The translations under genes were made by a program, and so were the position numbers. 34,550 bases of DNA from Flavobacteriaceae bacterium UBA7684 (lineage in GTDB: Bacteria; Bacteroidota; Bacteroidia; Flavobacteriales; Flavobacteriaceae), in NCBI GenBank assembly GCA_002482885.1, contig DLGW01000004.1:1-34550 (forward strand). Reading direction: 5' to 3'. Shown here one piece after another: positions 1-8,617 of the stretch. The notes under the pieces were generated by a model, which was not told the origin of the DNA, did not search any database, and was given only the letters and a program-made list of their open reading frames with translations. Each line of letters opens with the position of its first letter. Positions within the stretch are counted from its first letter, which is position 1.

Positions 1-18
1 CGAATCCTGCTCTCCCCA
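1..18 (+). tRNA. 3' end of a tRNA gene, cut by the window edge
   Basis: The first bases fit the end of a tRNA. CGAAT (1-5) is the last part of a TTCGAAT T-loop, CCTGC (6-10) the 3' side of the T-stem, TCTCCCC (11-17) the 3' acceptor strand, and A18 the discriminator. CCA is not encoded, as for the complete tRNA-Asp in this window. A strong hairpin terminator follows 3 bases later, which supports a stable RNA gene ending here. The predicted 5' acceptor strand would be GGGGAGA. The anticodon lies outside the window, so the isotype is unknown. Confidence 0.6.
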
Positions 19-21
19 CAA

Positions 22-58
22 AAACAAGAGCCCTGCAAATTGCAGGGCTTTCTTGTTT
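22..58. terminator. Bidirectional rho-independent terminator
   Basis: A perfect 9-bp stem, GCCCTGCAA (30-38) with TTGCAGGGC (40-48), is extended by AAACAAGA (22-29) pairing with TCTTGTTT (51-58) across a two-base bulge. It directly follows the partial tRNA and most likely ends that transcript. Confidence 0.8.
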
Positions 59-103
59 GTATTGAATCCTATTTTCGCTTTAGTTCAGTTTACTTCATTT
101 GTT

Positions 104-152
104 TTGGCTGATTCTCCAAAGCTCACCGCTCAAAGCCCATTGCCGACGGCTG
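104..152. repeat. Degenerate heptad-periodic GC repeat, array 1
   Basis: Read in 7-base units (TTGGCTG, ATTCTCC, AAAGCTC, ACCGCTC, AAAGCCC, ATTGCCG, ACGGCTG), the dinucleotide GC falls at 107, 121, 128, 135, 142 and 149. Only the second unit, at 114, misses the phase. The other positions vary, so a standard tandem-repeat search would not report it. It lies in the non-coding interval between the terminator at 22-58 and rpe. Reverse-complemented, it shares the order TCAGCC-N6-NATGGGCT with the array at 29829-29858. Confidence 0.65.
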
Positions 153-222
153 ATAAAGTTTTTCAACATCATTTGGTTTATAACCTCTTCTAAAAAATCG
201 ATTTTTGCCTATTGCTTTTATC

Positions 223-230
223 TATATTTG
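223..230 (+). promoter_or_regulatory. Bacteroidota -7 box for rpe
   Basis: TATATTTG matches the Bacteroidota consensus TAnnTTTG and ends 16 bases before the rpe ATG. TTTG at 204-207 could be the -33 element, but its 15-base spacer is shorter than usual. The implied leader is about 10 bases, and no Shine-Dalgarno sequence is visible. Confidence 0.6.
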
Positions 231-246
231 ACCAAAATTTTTAAGC

Positions 247-897
247 ATGAAACCTATTATTGCTCCTTCAGTGTTAGCTGCTGATTTTGCTAACCTTCAA
301 AGAGATGTTGAAATGATTAATAACAGTGAAGCCGATTGGTTTCACATAGATATTATGGATGGCGTTTTTGTGCCTAATATTTCTTTTGGGATGCCAGTTT
401 TGGATGCCATTCGTAAACATGCCCAAAAAACCATTGATGTGCACTTGATGATTGTAGATCCTGACCGATACATTAAAGCGTTTGCGGCTTTGGGTTCAAA
501 TGTTTTAACAGTGCATTACGAAGCTTGTACGCATTTGCATCGTACCTTACAAGCTATAAAAGCAGAAGGAATGAAGGCAGGCGTGGCTTTGAATCCGCAT
601 ACTTCGATAAATTTATTAGAAGATGTAATTCAAGATATTGATTTGGTTTGTCTGATGAGTGTGAATCCAGGGTTTGGCGGACAATCTTTTATTGAAAATA
701 CTTACACTAAAATTGAAAAACTGAAAGAATTAATTGTTAAAAAAGGAGCTAAAACCCTTATTGAAATTGATGGTGGGGTAACTAGTTCTAATGCTAAAAA
801 GCTAATGAATTCTGGTGCAGATGTTTTGGTAGCCGGTAGTTTTGTATTTAATTCTAAAGACCCTATTCAAACGATAAAAGAACTTAAAAACAGTTAA
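247..897 (+). CDS. rpe: Ribulose-phosphate 3-epimerase
   Basis: Converts D-ribulose 5-phosphate to D-xylulose 5-phosphate in the non-oxidative pentose phosphate pathway, in the cytoplasm. The 216-residue length is normal for this TIM-barrel enzyme. Visible family motifs are MKPIIAPSVLAADF at the N-terminus, HIDIMDGVFVPNISFG with the metal-binding Asp, the VHLM histidine, the loop SVNPGFGGQSF, and IEIDGGV with the second catalytic Asp near residue 175. The ATG at 247 follows a good -7 box by 16 bases, and the first residues match the usual start of the family. The gene appears monocistronic, because purH downstream has its own promoter. Confidence 0.97.
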   Translation: MKPIIAPSVLAADFANLQRDVEMINNSEADWFHIDIMDGVFVPNISFGMPVLDAIRKHAQKTIDVHLMIVDPDRYIKAFAALGSNVLTVHYEACTHLHRTLQAIKAEGMKAGVALNPHTSINLLEDVIQDIDLVCLMSVNPGFGGQSFIENTYTKIEKLKELIVKKGAKTLIEIDGGVTSSNAKKLMNSGADVLVAGSFVFNSKDPIQTIKELKNS

Positions 898-916
898 TAA
901 CCTGTTGTGTAAATCT

Positions 917-947
917 TTTGTTACTTGATGGTTAAATAATACTTTTG
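917..947 (+). promoter_or_regulatory. Bacteroidota promoter for purH
   Basis: TTTG (917-920) and TACTTTTG (940-947) are separated by 19 bases, an excellent match to the TTTG-N19-TAnnTTTG arrangement. It begins 20 bases after the rpe stop codon and leaves a leader of roughly 20 bases. No riboswitch-like structure is visible in the short leader. Confidence 0.8.
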
Positions 948-972
948 CGCATTAAATTATATTTATTAAAAC

Positions 973-2499
973 ATGAGCACTTCAAAAAAAATAAGTTCGG
1001 CGTTAATTTCTGTTTTTTATAAAGATGGATTGGAAGATTTGGTTAAGAAATTACACGAACTGGGTGTAGTCATCTACTCCACAGGTGGAACTGAAAGTTT
1101 TATTACCAATTTAGGAGTTCCTGTAGTAGCTGTTGAAGAAGTTACCGATTATCCCTCTATCTTAGGAGGACGAGTAAAAACTTTACATCCTAAAATTTTT
1201 GGAGGAATTTTAAATCGTCAAGACCACCAAGGCGATGTAGAACAAATGCAATCGTTTGATATTCCACAAATTGATTTGGTGATTGTGGACTTGTATCCGT
1301 TCGAAAAAACAGTAGCGTCAGGAGCTTCGGAGGCTGATATTATTGAGAAAATTGATATTGGAGGAATTTCTTTAATTAGAGCAGGAGCTAAAAACTTTAA
1401 AGATACTGTTTGTATAGCATCTACACATGAATACAAAGCATTGTTAGATATTATTACGGAACAAAATGGAGTAACAACTTTAGAACAACGTAAGGCATTT
1501 GCGGCTAAAGCATTCCATGTTTCTTCTCATTACGATACGGCTATTTTTAATTACTTTAATCAAGACGATACATACTACAAACAAAGTATTGCTGATGGAC
1601 AAGTTTTAAGATATGGTGAAAATCCACACCAAAAAGGATTGTTCTTTGGTGATTTTGACGCTATGTTTACTAAAGTACACGGTAAAGAGTTGTCTTACAA
1701 TAATTTATTAGATGTTGATGCTGCGGTAAATTTAATGGAAGAGTTTAAAAACGACGATCCAACTTTTGCTATTTTAAAACACAATAATGCTTGTGGAGTA
1801 ACTACCAGAAGTACTTTAAAACAAGCTTATGTAGATGCTTTAGCTACCGATCCAACTTCTGCTTTTGGTGGAGTGTTGATTGCTAATAAAACGATTGACT
1901 TAGGAACAGCCGAAGAAGTAACTAAATTATTCTGCGAAGTAGTAATTGCGCCAGCTTATGATGCTGATGCGTTAGCAGTTTTACAACAAAAGAAAAATAG
2001 AATCATCTTAATTAAAAATGATATAGCGCTTCCTGAAAAACAAGTAAGAACTTGTTTAAACGGGGTGTTAGTACAAGGAAAAGATAATATTACCGATAGT
2101 AAAGAAATTTTAAAAACAGTAACCAAAGTAGCACCAACAACTGCTGAAATTGAAGATTTAATTTTCGCGTCTAAAATTTGTAAACACACCAAATCAAACA
2201 CTATTGTTTTTGCAAAAGACAAACAAATGATTGCTTCGGGCACAGGTCAAACCTCGCGTGTGGATGCTTTAACGCAAGCAGTAGAAAAGGCCAATACCTT
2301 TGGGTTTAGTTTAAAAGGCGCGGTGATGGCCAGTGATGCTTTTTTCCCTTTTCCGGATTGTGTGGAATTGGCTGATAAAGCAGGAGTAACTGCGGTTATT
2401 CAACCAGGAGGATCGATTAAAGATGAATTAAGCACACAATATTGCGATGAGCATGGAATGTCTATGGTATTTACAGGGGTTAGACACTTCAAACACTAA
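973..2499 (+). CDS. purH: Bifunctional AICAR formyltransferase / IMP cyclohydrolase
   Basis: Carries out the last two steps of de novo purine synthesis, formylation of AICAR with 10-formyl-THF followed by ring closure to IMP. At 508 residues it is a full-length bifunctional enzyme. The N-terminal cyclohydrolase (MGS-like) domain, about residues 1-145, shows STGGT and the signature GGRVKTLHPKIFGGIL. The C-terminal transformylase domain shows RYGENPHQKG, the catalytic Lys-His in KHNNACG, a PTSAFGG loop, and the C-terminal segment DAFFPFPD followed by IQPGGS. A consensus promoter lies just upstream, so it is probably transcribed separately from rpe. The next gene, mreB, has another -7 box beginning 9 bases after the purH stop. 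Confidence 0.97.
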   Translation: MSTSKKISSALISVFYKDGLEDLVKKLHELGVVIYSTGGTESFITNLGVPVVAVEEVTDYPSILGGRVKTLHPKIFGGILNRQDHQGDVEQMQSFDIPQIDLVIVDLYPFEKTVASGASEADIIEKIDIGGISLIRAGAKNFKDTVCIASTHEYKALLDIITEQNGVTTLEQRKAFAAKAFHVSSHYDTAIFNYFNQDDTYYKQSIADGQVLRYGENPHQKGLFFGDFDAMFTKVHGKELSYNNLLDVDAAVNLMEEFKNDDPTFAILKHNNACGVTTRSTLKQAYVDALATDPTSAFGGVLIANKTIDLGTAEEVTKLFCEVVIAPAYDADALAVLQQKKNRIILIKNDIALPEKQVRTCLNGVLVQGKDNITDSKEILKTVTKVAPTTAEIEDLIFASKICKHTKSNTIVFAKDKQMIASGTGQTSRVDALTQAVEKANTFGFSLKGAVMASDAFFPFPDCVELADKAGVTAVIQPGGSIKDELSTQYCDEHGMSMVFTGVRHFKH

Positions 2500-2507
2500 T
2501 TTTATTA

Positions 2508-2515
2508 TATATTTG
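2508..2515 (+). promoter_or_regulatory. -7 box for the mre/rod operon
   Basis: TATATTTG fits the Bacteroidota -7 consensus, 40 bases before the mreB ATG and just after the purH stop codon. No clear -33 TTG is seen at the expected distance, which would lie inside the end of purH. Confidence 0.55.
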
Positions 2516-2555
2516 TCAATAGCATAAAAATTAACACTTAATCCTAACTTTCACT

Positions 2556-3584
2556 ATGGGTTTTTTTGACTTCATGACCGAAGATATAGCAATAGATCTT
2601 GGTACGGCAAACACACTAATCATTCACAATGATAAAGTCGTAATTGATACTCCTTCTATCGTTGCTAGAGATAGAAGAACGGGTAAAATAATCGCCGTTG
2701 GTCGAGAGGCTAACTTGATGCATGGAAAAACTCACGAAAGCATTAAAACCATTCGTCCCTTAAAAGATGGGGTAATTGCAGATTTTGATGCTTCTGAAAA
2801 AATGATTAGCATGTTAATTAAGAGCATTCCAGCGCTTAATAACAAATTTTTCACTCCCGCTTTAAGAATGGTAATTTGTATTCCTTCGGGAATTACCGAA
2901 GTAGAGATGCGTGCGGTAAAAGAATCTGCAGAACGTGTAAATGGTAAAGAAGTATATTTGATACACGAGCCTATAGCAGCTGCTATCGGTATTGGTGTAG
3001 AAATCATGCAGCCGAAAGGAAATATTATTATTGATATCGGAGGAGGTACTACCGAAATAGCTGTAATAGCCTTAGGGGGTATTGTTTGCGATAAATCGGT
3101 AAAAGTAGCAGGTGACGTATTTACTAATGATATAGTTTACTATATGCGTACCCAACACAATTTATCAGTAGGTGAAAGTACTGCCGAAAAAATTAAAATT
3201 CAAGTGGGTTCTGCTATAGATAATTTAGATTCACCACCAGAAGACATGTCGGTTCAAGGACGTGATTTACTTACTGGAAAACCAAAACAAGTAGAGGTTT
3301 CATACCGAGAAATAGCTAAAGCTTTAGATAAATCTATTTTGCGTATTGAAGATGCGGTTATGGAAACTTTATCGCAAACTCCGCCTGAATTAGCTGCCGA
3401 TATCTACAATACAGGTATTTATTTAGCAGGTGGAGGTTCTTTATTAAGAGGTTTAGATAAGCGTATTTCTCAAAAAACAGATTTACCTGTTTACATTGCA
3501 GAAGATCCTTTAAGAGCCGTGGTAAGAGGTACCGGAATCGCTTTAAAGAATTTGACCAAATACAAAAATATTCTTATAAAATAA
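2556..3584 (+). CDS. mreB: Rod-shape-determining actin homologue MreB
   Basis: Bacterial actin that polymerises under the inner membrane and positions the elongasome. The 342-residue length is standard. The ATP-binding motifs of the actin fold are present: phosphate-1 loop in AIDLGTANTLI (about residues 12-22), phosphate-2 DIGGGTTEIAVI, and the adenosine loop AGGGSLLRGL. The proline-rich patch YLIHEPIAAAIGIG is also intact. It is the first gene of a run in which mreC starts 10 bases after its stop and the following genes overlap by a few bases, so the whole elongation machine is probably one transcript. Confidence 0.97.
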   Translation: MGFFDFMTEDIAIDLGTANTLIIHNDKVVIDTPSIVARDRRTGKIIAVGREANLMHGKTHESIKTIRPLKDGVIADFDASEKMISMLIKSIPALNNKFFTPALRMVICIPSGITEVEMRAVKESAERVNGKEVYLIHEPIAAAIGIGVEIMQPKGNIIIDIGGGTTEIAVIALGGIVCDKSVKVAGDVFTNDIVYYMRTQHNLSVGESTAEKIKIQVGSAIDNLDSPPEDMSVQGRDLLTGKPKQVEVSYREIAKALDKSILRIEDAVMETLSQTPPELAADIYNTGIYLAGGGSLLRGLDKRISQKTDLPVYIAEDPLRAVVRGTGIALKNLTKYKNILIK

Positions 3585-3594
3585 GCTGTCATAA

Positions 3595-4422
3595 ATGCAG
3601 AGAATAATAACCTATATTATTGAAAACAGTAATCGCTTACTGTTTTTTCTGCTTTTAACTTTTTCGTTGGTACTAACCGTACAACAACATGCGTATCACA
3701 AAAGTCAATGGGTAGGTTCTGTAAACGTAGTTAATGGTGCGGTGTACGAACAGTTGTATCAATTAAAATTATATTTAAATCTTAAAAACGAGAATGAAAT
3801 TTTGGTTCAAGAGAATTTAAAATTAAAACAACAAGTTTTAAATTTTAAAAAACAAATTCCAGATCTCAAGATAGATACCAATTACAATAAAACGCAATTT
3901 AACGTGTTTAAAGGTCATGTGATCAATAATACATATGGTTCGTTACGTAATTTTATTACCATAGACGTTGGACAAAAACAAGGTGTAAAACCCGATATGG
4001 CGGTTATGAACGGTAAAGGTATTGTGGGTATTGTAGAAAAAACATCTGAAAACTACGCAACCGTTAAAAGCTTGTTACACATTAAAACGGAAATCAATGC
4101 CATTATAAAAAACACCAATCATTTTGGAACCTTAACTTGGGATGGTAAGGATTATAGATACATGCAGTTGATTGATATTCCTAGAGTAGCTAAGGTGAAA
4201 AAAGGTGATGTGGTAGTTACTGGAGGGATGTCTGCCATTTTTCCTCCTAACTTACCTATTGGTGTCGTATCAAAAGTATTTTTAGAAAAACACACCAATT
4301 ACTTTGTGATACAAGTGAAATTATTTAGTGATATGACTAATCTAGGACATGTTTATGTGATTAATAACAAAAACCGTCCAGAAATTCAAGAATTGGAAAC
4401 GATTACTACTGCGGAACAATAA
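3595..4422 (+). CDS. mreC: Rod-shape-determining protein MreC
   Basis: Single-pass inner-membrane scaffold whose periplasmic part links MreB to PBP2 and RodA. Seen in the 275 residues: a membrane anchor at about residues 12-29, a coiled-coil-prone stretch rich in N, K, L and Q at about 55-90, and the two beta domains with the family sequences FITIDVGQKQGVKPDMAV and GIVGIVEKTS, then TGGMSAIFPPNLPIGVV. The start 10 bases after mreB fits tight operon spacing. Its stop codon overlaps the mreD start in a TAATG arrangement. Confidence 0.93.
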   Translation: MQRIITYIIENSNRLLFFLLLTFSLVLTVQQHAYHKSQWVGSVNVVNGAVYEQLYQLKLYLNLKNENEILVQENLKLKQQVLNFKKQIPDLKIDTNYNKTQFNVFKGHVINNTYGSLRNFITIDVGQKQGVKPDMAVMNGKGIVGIVEKTSENYATVKSLLHIKTEINAIIKNTNHFGTLTWDGKDYRYMQLIDIPRVAKVKKGDVVVTGGMSAIFPPNLPIGVVSKVFLEKHTNYFVIQVKLFSDMTNLGHVYVINNKNRPEIQELETITTAEQ

Positions 4423-4928
4423 TGGGAAAAATTATAATTATCAATATCATAAGATTCATTTTGCTGTTTGTTCTGCAAATTATGATATTCAGTAAAATCA
4501 ATTTTTTGGGTTATATTAACCCATATCCCTACTTGTTGTTTATTTTATTATTTCCTGTTTGGGGAAGTAAAAATTTATTGTTGGTACTTTCCTTTTTATT
4601 GGGTTTTTCGATTGATTTGTTTTCTAATTCAGGCGGAGTTCATGCCATGGCTTCTTTATTTATAGCTTACATTAGACCATCTATGTTAAATGTTATTTTT
4701 GGTTCTAGTTTTGAAAATCAAACCCTAAATCTTACCAAAAAATTTACCACTAGCATATTCTTGTTTATTTCGTTAATGGTGCTCATTCATCATTTTATAC
4801 TATTTTCTATAGAAATATTTTCTTTCACTTACTTTTTAGACATTTTTATCAGAACCATTTTTGCTTCTGTTTTCACCATACTTATTAGTGTATTGGTATT
4901 CTTGTTTCTTAAGCCTCAAAGAAAATGA
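4422..4928 (+). CDS. mreD: Rod-shape-determining protein MreD
   Basis: Small integral membrane partner of MreC. The 168-residue product is almost entirely hydrophobic, with about five to six predicted membrane segments. Sequence conservation in this family is weak, so the call rests on size, the family-like stretch NPYPYLLFILLFPVW, and its place exactly between mreC and mrdA. It overlaps both neighbours: TAATG with mreC and ATGA with mrdA, an arrangement that suggests translational coupling. Confidence 0.9.
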   Translation: MGKIIIINIIRFILLFVLQIMIFSKINFLGYINPYPYLLFILLFPVWGSKNLLLVLSFLLGFSIDLFSNSGGVHAMASLFIAYIRPSMLNVIFGSSFENQTLNLTKKFTTSIFLFISLMVLIHHFILFSIEIFSFTYFLDIFIRTIFASVFTILISVLVFLFLKPQRK

Positions 4929-6781
4929 GAAAGTATTTACTACCCGGACTTGTTATACTTTTTTCTGCGGTACTTTTACTTAGATTGTTTTATTTACAAA
5001 TTGTAGATGACTCTTTTAAGATTAAGTCCGAAAACAATGCTATTAAAATCAAATACGATTATCCAGAGCGGGGTTATATTTTTGATAGAAATGGACAATT
5101 ATTGGTTTCTAATCAGCGTTCTTACGACATCATGGTTATTCCCCGAGAAGTAAAAAATTTAGATACGCTTGAATTTTGTCGTTTATTAAATATTTCCAAA
5201 AAAGATTTCGATAAAAAATTAAAAAAAGCGATTATTTGGAGTCCCAGATTACCTTCTTTATTTATGCCGCAATTAACCAAACGAGAATATGCGGTTTTTC
5301 AAGAAAAAATGAATCGTTTTCAAGGGTTTTACATTCAAAAACGTTCTTTAAGAAGTTACGAAGTAGACGTTGCTGCTAACGTTTTTGGGTACATCACTCA
5401 GGTAAACGACCGAATTATAGAAAAAAATCCATATTATAAAAGTGGCGATTTAATTGGTTTACAAGGAGTAGAACAAACCTACGAGGAACAACTACGAGGA
5501 ATCAAAGGGGTAAAGTATGTTCAACGAGACCGTTACAATCGAGAAATCGGTCCATATAAAGATGGAATATACGATACTATTGCCCAACAAGGAAAAGATT
5601 TACATATTACCTTAGATATTGAGCTTCAAAAATATGGAGAAGCTTTAATGAAAAACAAACGAGGAGGTATTGTAGCCATTGAACCCAAAACAGGTGAAAT
5701 CTTAGCTTTGGTAACCGCACCATCTTACGACCCTGCTTTGTTAGTGGGTAGAGATCGTTCAAAAAACTATACCAAACTCTACCGAGATTCTATTGCTAAA
5801 CCATTGTATGACAGAGGATTGTTGGCGGAATATGTTCCAGGTTCTACTTTTAAAATCATGACCGCGTTAGTTGGTTTACAAGAAGGAGTGATTGATGAAA
5901 ATACCACGTTTTTCTGTAGAAATGGTTTTTATTATGGTCGTGGAGCATTTATGGGTTGCCATGATGTAGGATCTAACAACTTAAACGAAGGAATTACCAA
6001 GTCGTGTAATACCTATTTTGGAAATGTATATTTAAGATCCATAGCCAAATACGTTAAGTCCGCAGATGCTATGAACATTTGGAGTGACCATATAAAAAGT
6101 ATGGGTATGGGTAAATTTTTAGGATATGACTTACCAACCGGACGCAAAGGACACATTCCTAATGCTAAATTCTATAAAAGATATTACCCTAATGGCGGTT
6201 GGGGAGGAACCACAACAGTTTCTAATGCTATTGGGCAAGGAGAGGTTTTAGCAACCCCCATACAATTAGCCAATATGATGGCAGTGGTAGCCAACCGAGG
6301 GTATTATTATACGCCTCATATCATCAAAAAAATTGAAGGCAATCCGATTGATAAAAAATTCAGAACAAAACACGTTTCAACAATCGATAAAAAACATTTT
6401 GAGCCTGTAATTAGAGGCTTATTAGACGTGTTCCGAAGAGGTACGGCCAGTAGATTACAGGTAGATAGTTTAGACATTTGTGGAAAAACAGGAACCGCCG
6501 AAAATTTTGCCAAGATTAATGGTAAAAAAACACAACTAACCGACCACTCGATTTTTGTGGCGTTTGCCCCTGCCAATGACCCCAAAATAGCCATTGCTGT
6601 TTTTGTGGAAAATGGATATTTTGGAGCACGTATTGCGGGTCCTATTGCTTCGTTGATGATTGAAAAATATGTGAAAGGAAAAGTAAAGCGCGTAGACATG
6701 GAAAAAAGAATGTTAGAATACAGCTTAGAACCAGAATATGCTAAATACATTAGCGGTCAACCATTTAGTATCAATAGGTAA
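4925..6781 (+). CDS. mrdA: Penicillin-binding protein 2 (elongasome transpeptidase)
   Basis: Class B penicillin-binding protein that cross-links new peptidoglycan during cell elongation. It has 618 residues: an N-terminal membrane anchor at about 5-24, a pedestal/dimerisation domain with ERGYIFDRNGQLL and QGVEQTYE, then the transpeptidase domain. All three catalytic motifs are present: SxxK as STFK with Ser307 and Lys310, SxN as Ser360-Cys361-Asn362, and KTG at 521-523 followed by TAE. The start overlaps the mreD stop and the stop overlaps the rodA start. Pairing with the SEDS polymerase RodA immediately downstream is the standard elongasome arrangement. Confidence 0.95.
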   Translation: MRKYLLPGLVILFSAVLLLRLFYLQIVDDSFKIKSENNAIKIKYDYPERGYIFDRNGQLLVSNQRSYDIMVIPREVKNLDTLEFCRLLNISKKDFDKKLKKAIIWSPRLPSLFMPQLTKREYAVFQEKMNRFQGFYIQKRSLRSYEVDVAANVFGYITQVNDRIIEKNPYYKSGDLIGLQGVEQTYEEQLRGIKGVKYVQRDRYNREIGPYKDGIYDTIAQQGKDLHITLDIELQKYGEALMKNKRGGIVAIEPKTGEILALVTAPSYDPALLVGRDRSKNYTKLYRDSIAKPLYDRGLLAEYVPGSTFKIMTALVGLQEGVIDENTTFFCRNGFYYGRGAFMGCHDVGSNNLNEGITKSCNTYFGNVYLRSIAKYVKSADAMNIWSDHIKSMGMGKFLGYDLPTGRKGHIPNAKFYKRYYPNGGWGGTTTVSNAIGQGEVLATPIQLANMMAVVANRGYYYTPHIIKKIEGNPIDKKFRTKHVSTIDKKHFEPVIRGLLDVFRRGTASRLQVDSLDICGKTGTAENFAKINGKKTQLTDHSIFVAFAPANDPKIAIAVFVENGYFGARIAGPIASLMIEKYVKGKVKRVDMEKRMLEYSLEPEYAKYISGQPFSINR

Positions 6782-8058
6782 TGATAACGGCCAGTAATAC
6801 TCAAAGTAGATTTTTTAATATCGATTTAATATCGGTAGGTATTTTTATTTTGTTGGTAATCATTGGTTGGGGAAATGTAGTTTCTGCCACTTTATCTTAC
6901 GATAATGAATTTAAGTTCGATTTAAATGAAATTTACATTAAACAACTTTTGTGGATTGGACTTACGGTACCCATTATTTTAGGTATTTTTTCTTTAAATT
7001 CTAAAGTTTACGAACGATTTGCCAGTATATTTTATGGGATATCGCTTTTATCCTTAGCGGGATTATTTGTGGCAGGAAAAACCGTCGCAGGTCAGACTTG
7101 TTGGTATGAATTCGGAGGTTTTAGTATACAACCTTCGGAATTTGCTAAAGTCGCCACCTCTTTGGCGATTGCTAAGTTTGTTTCGGATGTACAAATCAAT
7201 TTAAAAAACTTTAACCATCAAATTAGTGTGTTGGTTATTATTATACTTCCTGTGATTCTGATTTTCTTTCAGCCCGATCCAGGAAGTATGTTGGTATATT
7301 CAGTTTTATTTTTGGTACTGTATCGAGAAGGTTTACCTGCTTGGTATCTATGGGCAGGATTTTTTGCCATATTTTTATTCTACTTAACATTAGTTTTTGA
7401 TGCTATTTATGTGGTGGGAGGTTTAGGAGTTGGTTTACTATATTTTGTGTATTTGTATTTCCAACAAAGAAGAGCCCGAATAAATATGCCTTTAGTTTTA
7501 ATGATATTTGCATTATTGGTAGGTTATGTTTTTTCCATTTCATTTGTATTTAATAATGTGTTTAAACCCCATCACCGAGATCGTTTTAATATTTTATTAG
7601 GGAAAGAAGTAGATTTAAAAGGAACGGGATACAACACCAATCAATCAGAAATTGCTATTGGATCTGGAGGTTGGCACGGAAAAGGATTTTTAGAAGGTAC
7701 CCAAACCCGTGGAGATTTTGTACCCGAACAACATACCGATTATATTTTTACCATAGTTGGCGAAGAATGGGGTTTTTTAGGCGCTTCGTTAGTTATTCTT
7801 TTATTTTCGGGATTGATTCTAAGAATTATTTATTTATCAGAAAAACAAAAAAACAATTTTAACCGAATTTATGGTTACTGCGTAGCCGCCATCTTTTTTG
7901 TCCATTTTTTAATTAACGTCGGAATGGTTCTAGGAGTGATGCCTACCATTGGAATTCCTTTGCCTTTCTTTTCTTACGGTGGTTCTGGTTTGTGGAGTTT
8001 TACCGTATTGTTATTTATTTTTCTTAAATTGGATGCTAATAAGATTAACGATTGGTAA
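6781..8058 (+). CDS. rodA: SEDS peptidoglycan glycosyltransferase RodA
   Basis: Polytopic membrane polymerase that makes glycan strands from lipid II in complex with PBP2. The 425 residues contain about ten hydrophobic segments. SEDS signatures are IQPSEFAK, FQPDPGSM, and the loop PEQHTDYIFTIVGEEWGFLGA, which holds the conserved Asp (Asp320), followed by PFFSYGGSG near the C-terminus. An extra tyrosine-rich hydrophobic stretch at about residues 195-228 precedes a basic QQRRAR segment; it is longer than in the E. coli protein as I recall it. The start overlaps the mrdA stop in TAATG. Confidence 0.95.
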   Translation: MITASNTQSRFFNIDLISVGIFILLVIIGWGNVVSATLSYDNEFKFDLNEIYIKQLLWIGLTVPIILGIFSLNSKVYERFASIFYGISLLSLAGLFVAGKTVAGQTCWYEFGGFSIQPSEFAKVATSLAIAKFVSDVQINLKNFNHQISVLVIIILPVILIFFQPDPGSMLVYSVLFLVLYREGLPAWYLWAGFFAIFLFYLTLVFDAIYVVGGLGVGLLYFVYLYFQQRRARINMPLVLMIFALLVGYVFSISFVFNNVFKPHHRDRFNILLGKEVDLKGTGYNTNQSEIAIGSGGWHGKGFLEGTQTRGDFVPEQHTDYIFTIVGEEWGFLGASLVILLFSGLILRIIYLSEKQKNNFNRIYGYCVAAIFFVHFLINVGMVLGVMPTIGIPLPFFSYGGSGLWSFTVLLFIFLKLDANKINDW

Positions 8059-8065
8059 TTATATT

Positions 8066-8617
8066 TTGAAGAAAAAAATCCAAAAATACCATCCCTTTTT
8101 TGCTTTTTTAATTAAATTCCTAATAGTCTACACAGTATTGGTGATTGGATACAAAAAGTATTTGGACCAATATGATAAAACTCTTTTCGAAGTAGATCAA
8201 GTCACAAGGTCGGTATCGGAAATGGCCAGTAAAACAATCGAAATTTTAGGTTATTCAGCCGATATTCAAAGTCATCCCACTGAACAATCCATGGTTTTGT
8301 TTATTAATCAAAAACCTATTGTACGGATTATTGAAGGCTGTAATGCGATTAGTGTTATGGTTATTTTTATAGCTTTTTTAATAGGGTATTCAGGATCTAT
8401 CAAGAATACTGTTTGGTTTGCTTTTTTTGGTTTGTTGGTTATTTTTATTTTAAATATTGTAAGAATTGTAGTGATTTCAATAGCCTTATTTCACGCTCCA
8501 AAATATGAGCATTTTTTGCATGAAATTGTTTTTCCGTTAATTATTTACGGAATAACATTCTTACTTTGGATTGTTTGGGTAAATCAATTTTCGTATCATG
8601 CTAAAGACGCTAAATAA
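8066..8617 (+). CDS. xrtF: Exosortase family protein XrtF
   Basis: Multi-pass membrane cysteine protease/transpeptidase-like protein of the exosortase/archaeosortase superfamily. The conserved catalytic trio is visible: Cys92 in EGCNA, Arg133 in NIVRIV and His152 in LHEIVFP (numbering from the TTG at 8066). Four or five hydrophobic segments surround it. The start is uncertain. TTG 8066, eight bases after the rodA stop, gives 183 residues beginning MKKKIQKYHPFF, the usual size and start for the family. ATG 8033 would overlap rodA by 26 bases (194 residues), and an ATG at 7949 would overlap by 110. The following gene overlaps its 3' end and encodes the family's known partner. No substrate sorting signal for XrtF is recognised in this window. 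Confidence 0.85.
   Translation: MKKKIQKYHPFFAFLIKFLIVYTVLVIGYKKYLDQYDKTLFEVDQVTRSVSEMASKTIEILGYSADIQSHPTEQSMVLFINQKPIVRIIEGCNAISVMVIFIAFLIGYSGSIKNTVWFAFFGLLVIFILNIVRIVVISIALFHAPKYEHFLHEIVFPLIIYGITFLLWIVWVNQFSYHAKDAK

Noticed and set aside
99..284. 61-codon open frame upstream of and into rpe
   Set aside because: It runs through heptad array 1 and the rpe promoter and overlaps the rpe start in another frame. It has no protein-like conservation.
1956..2243. Antisense frame inside purH
   Set aside because: Shadow of the transformylase domain; no start context or family resemblance.
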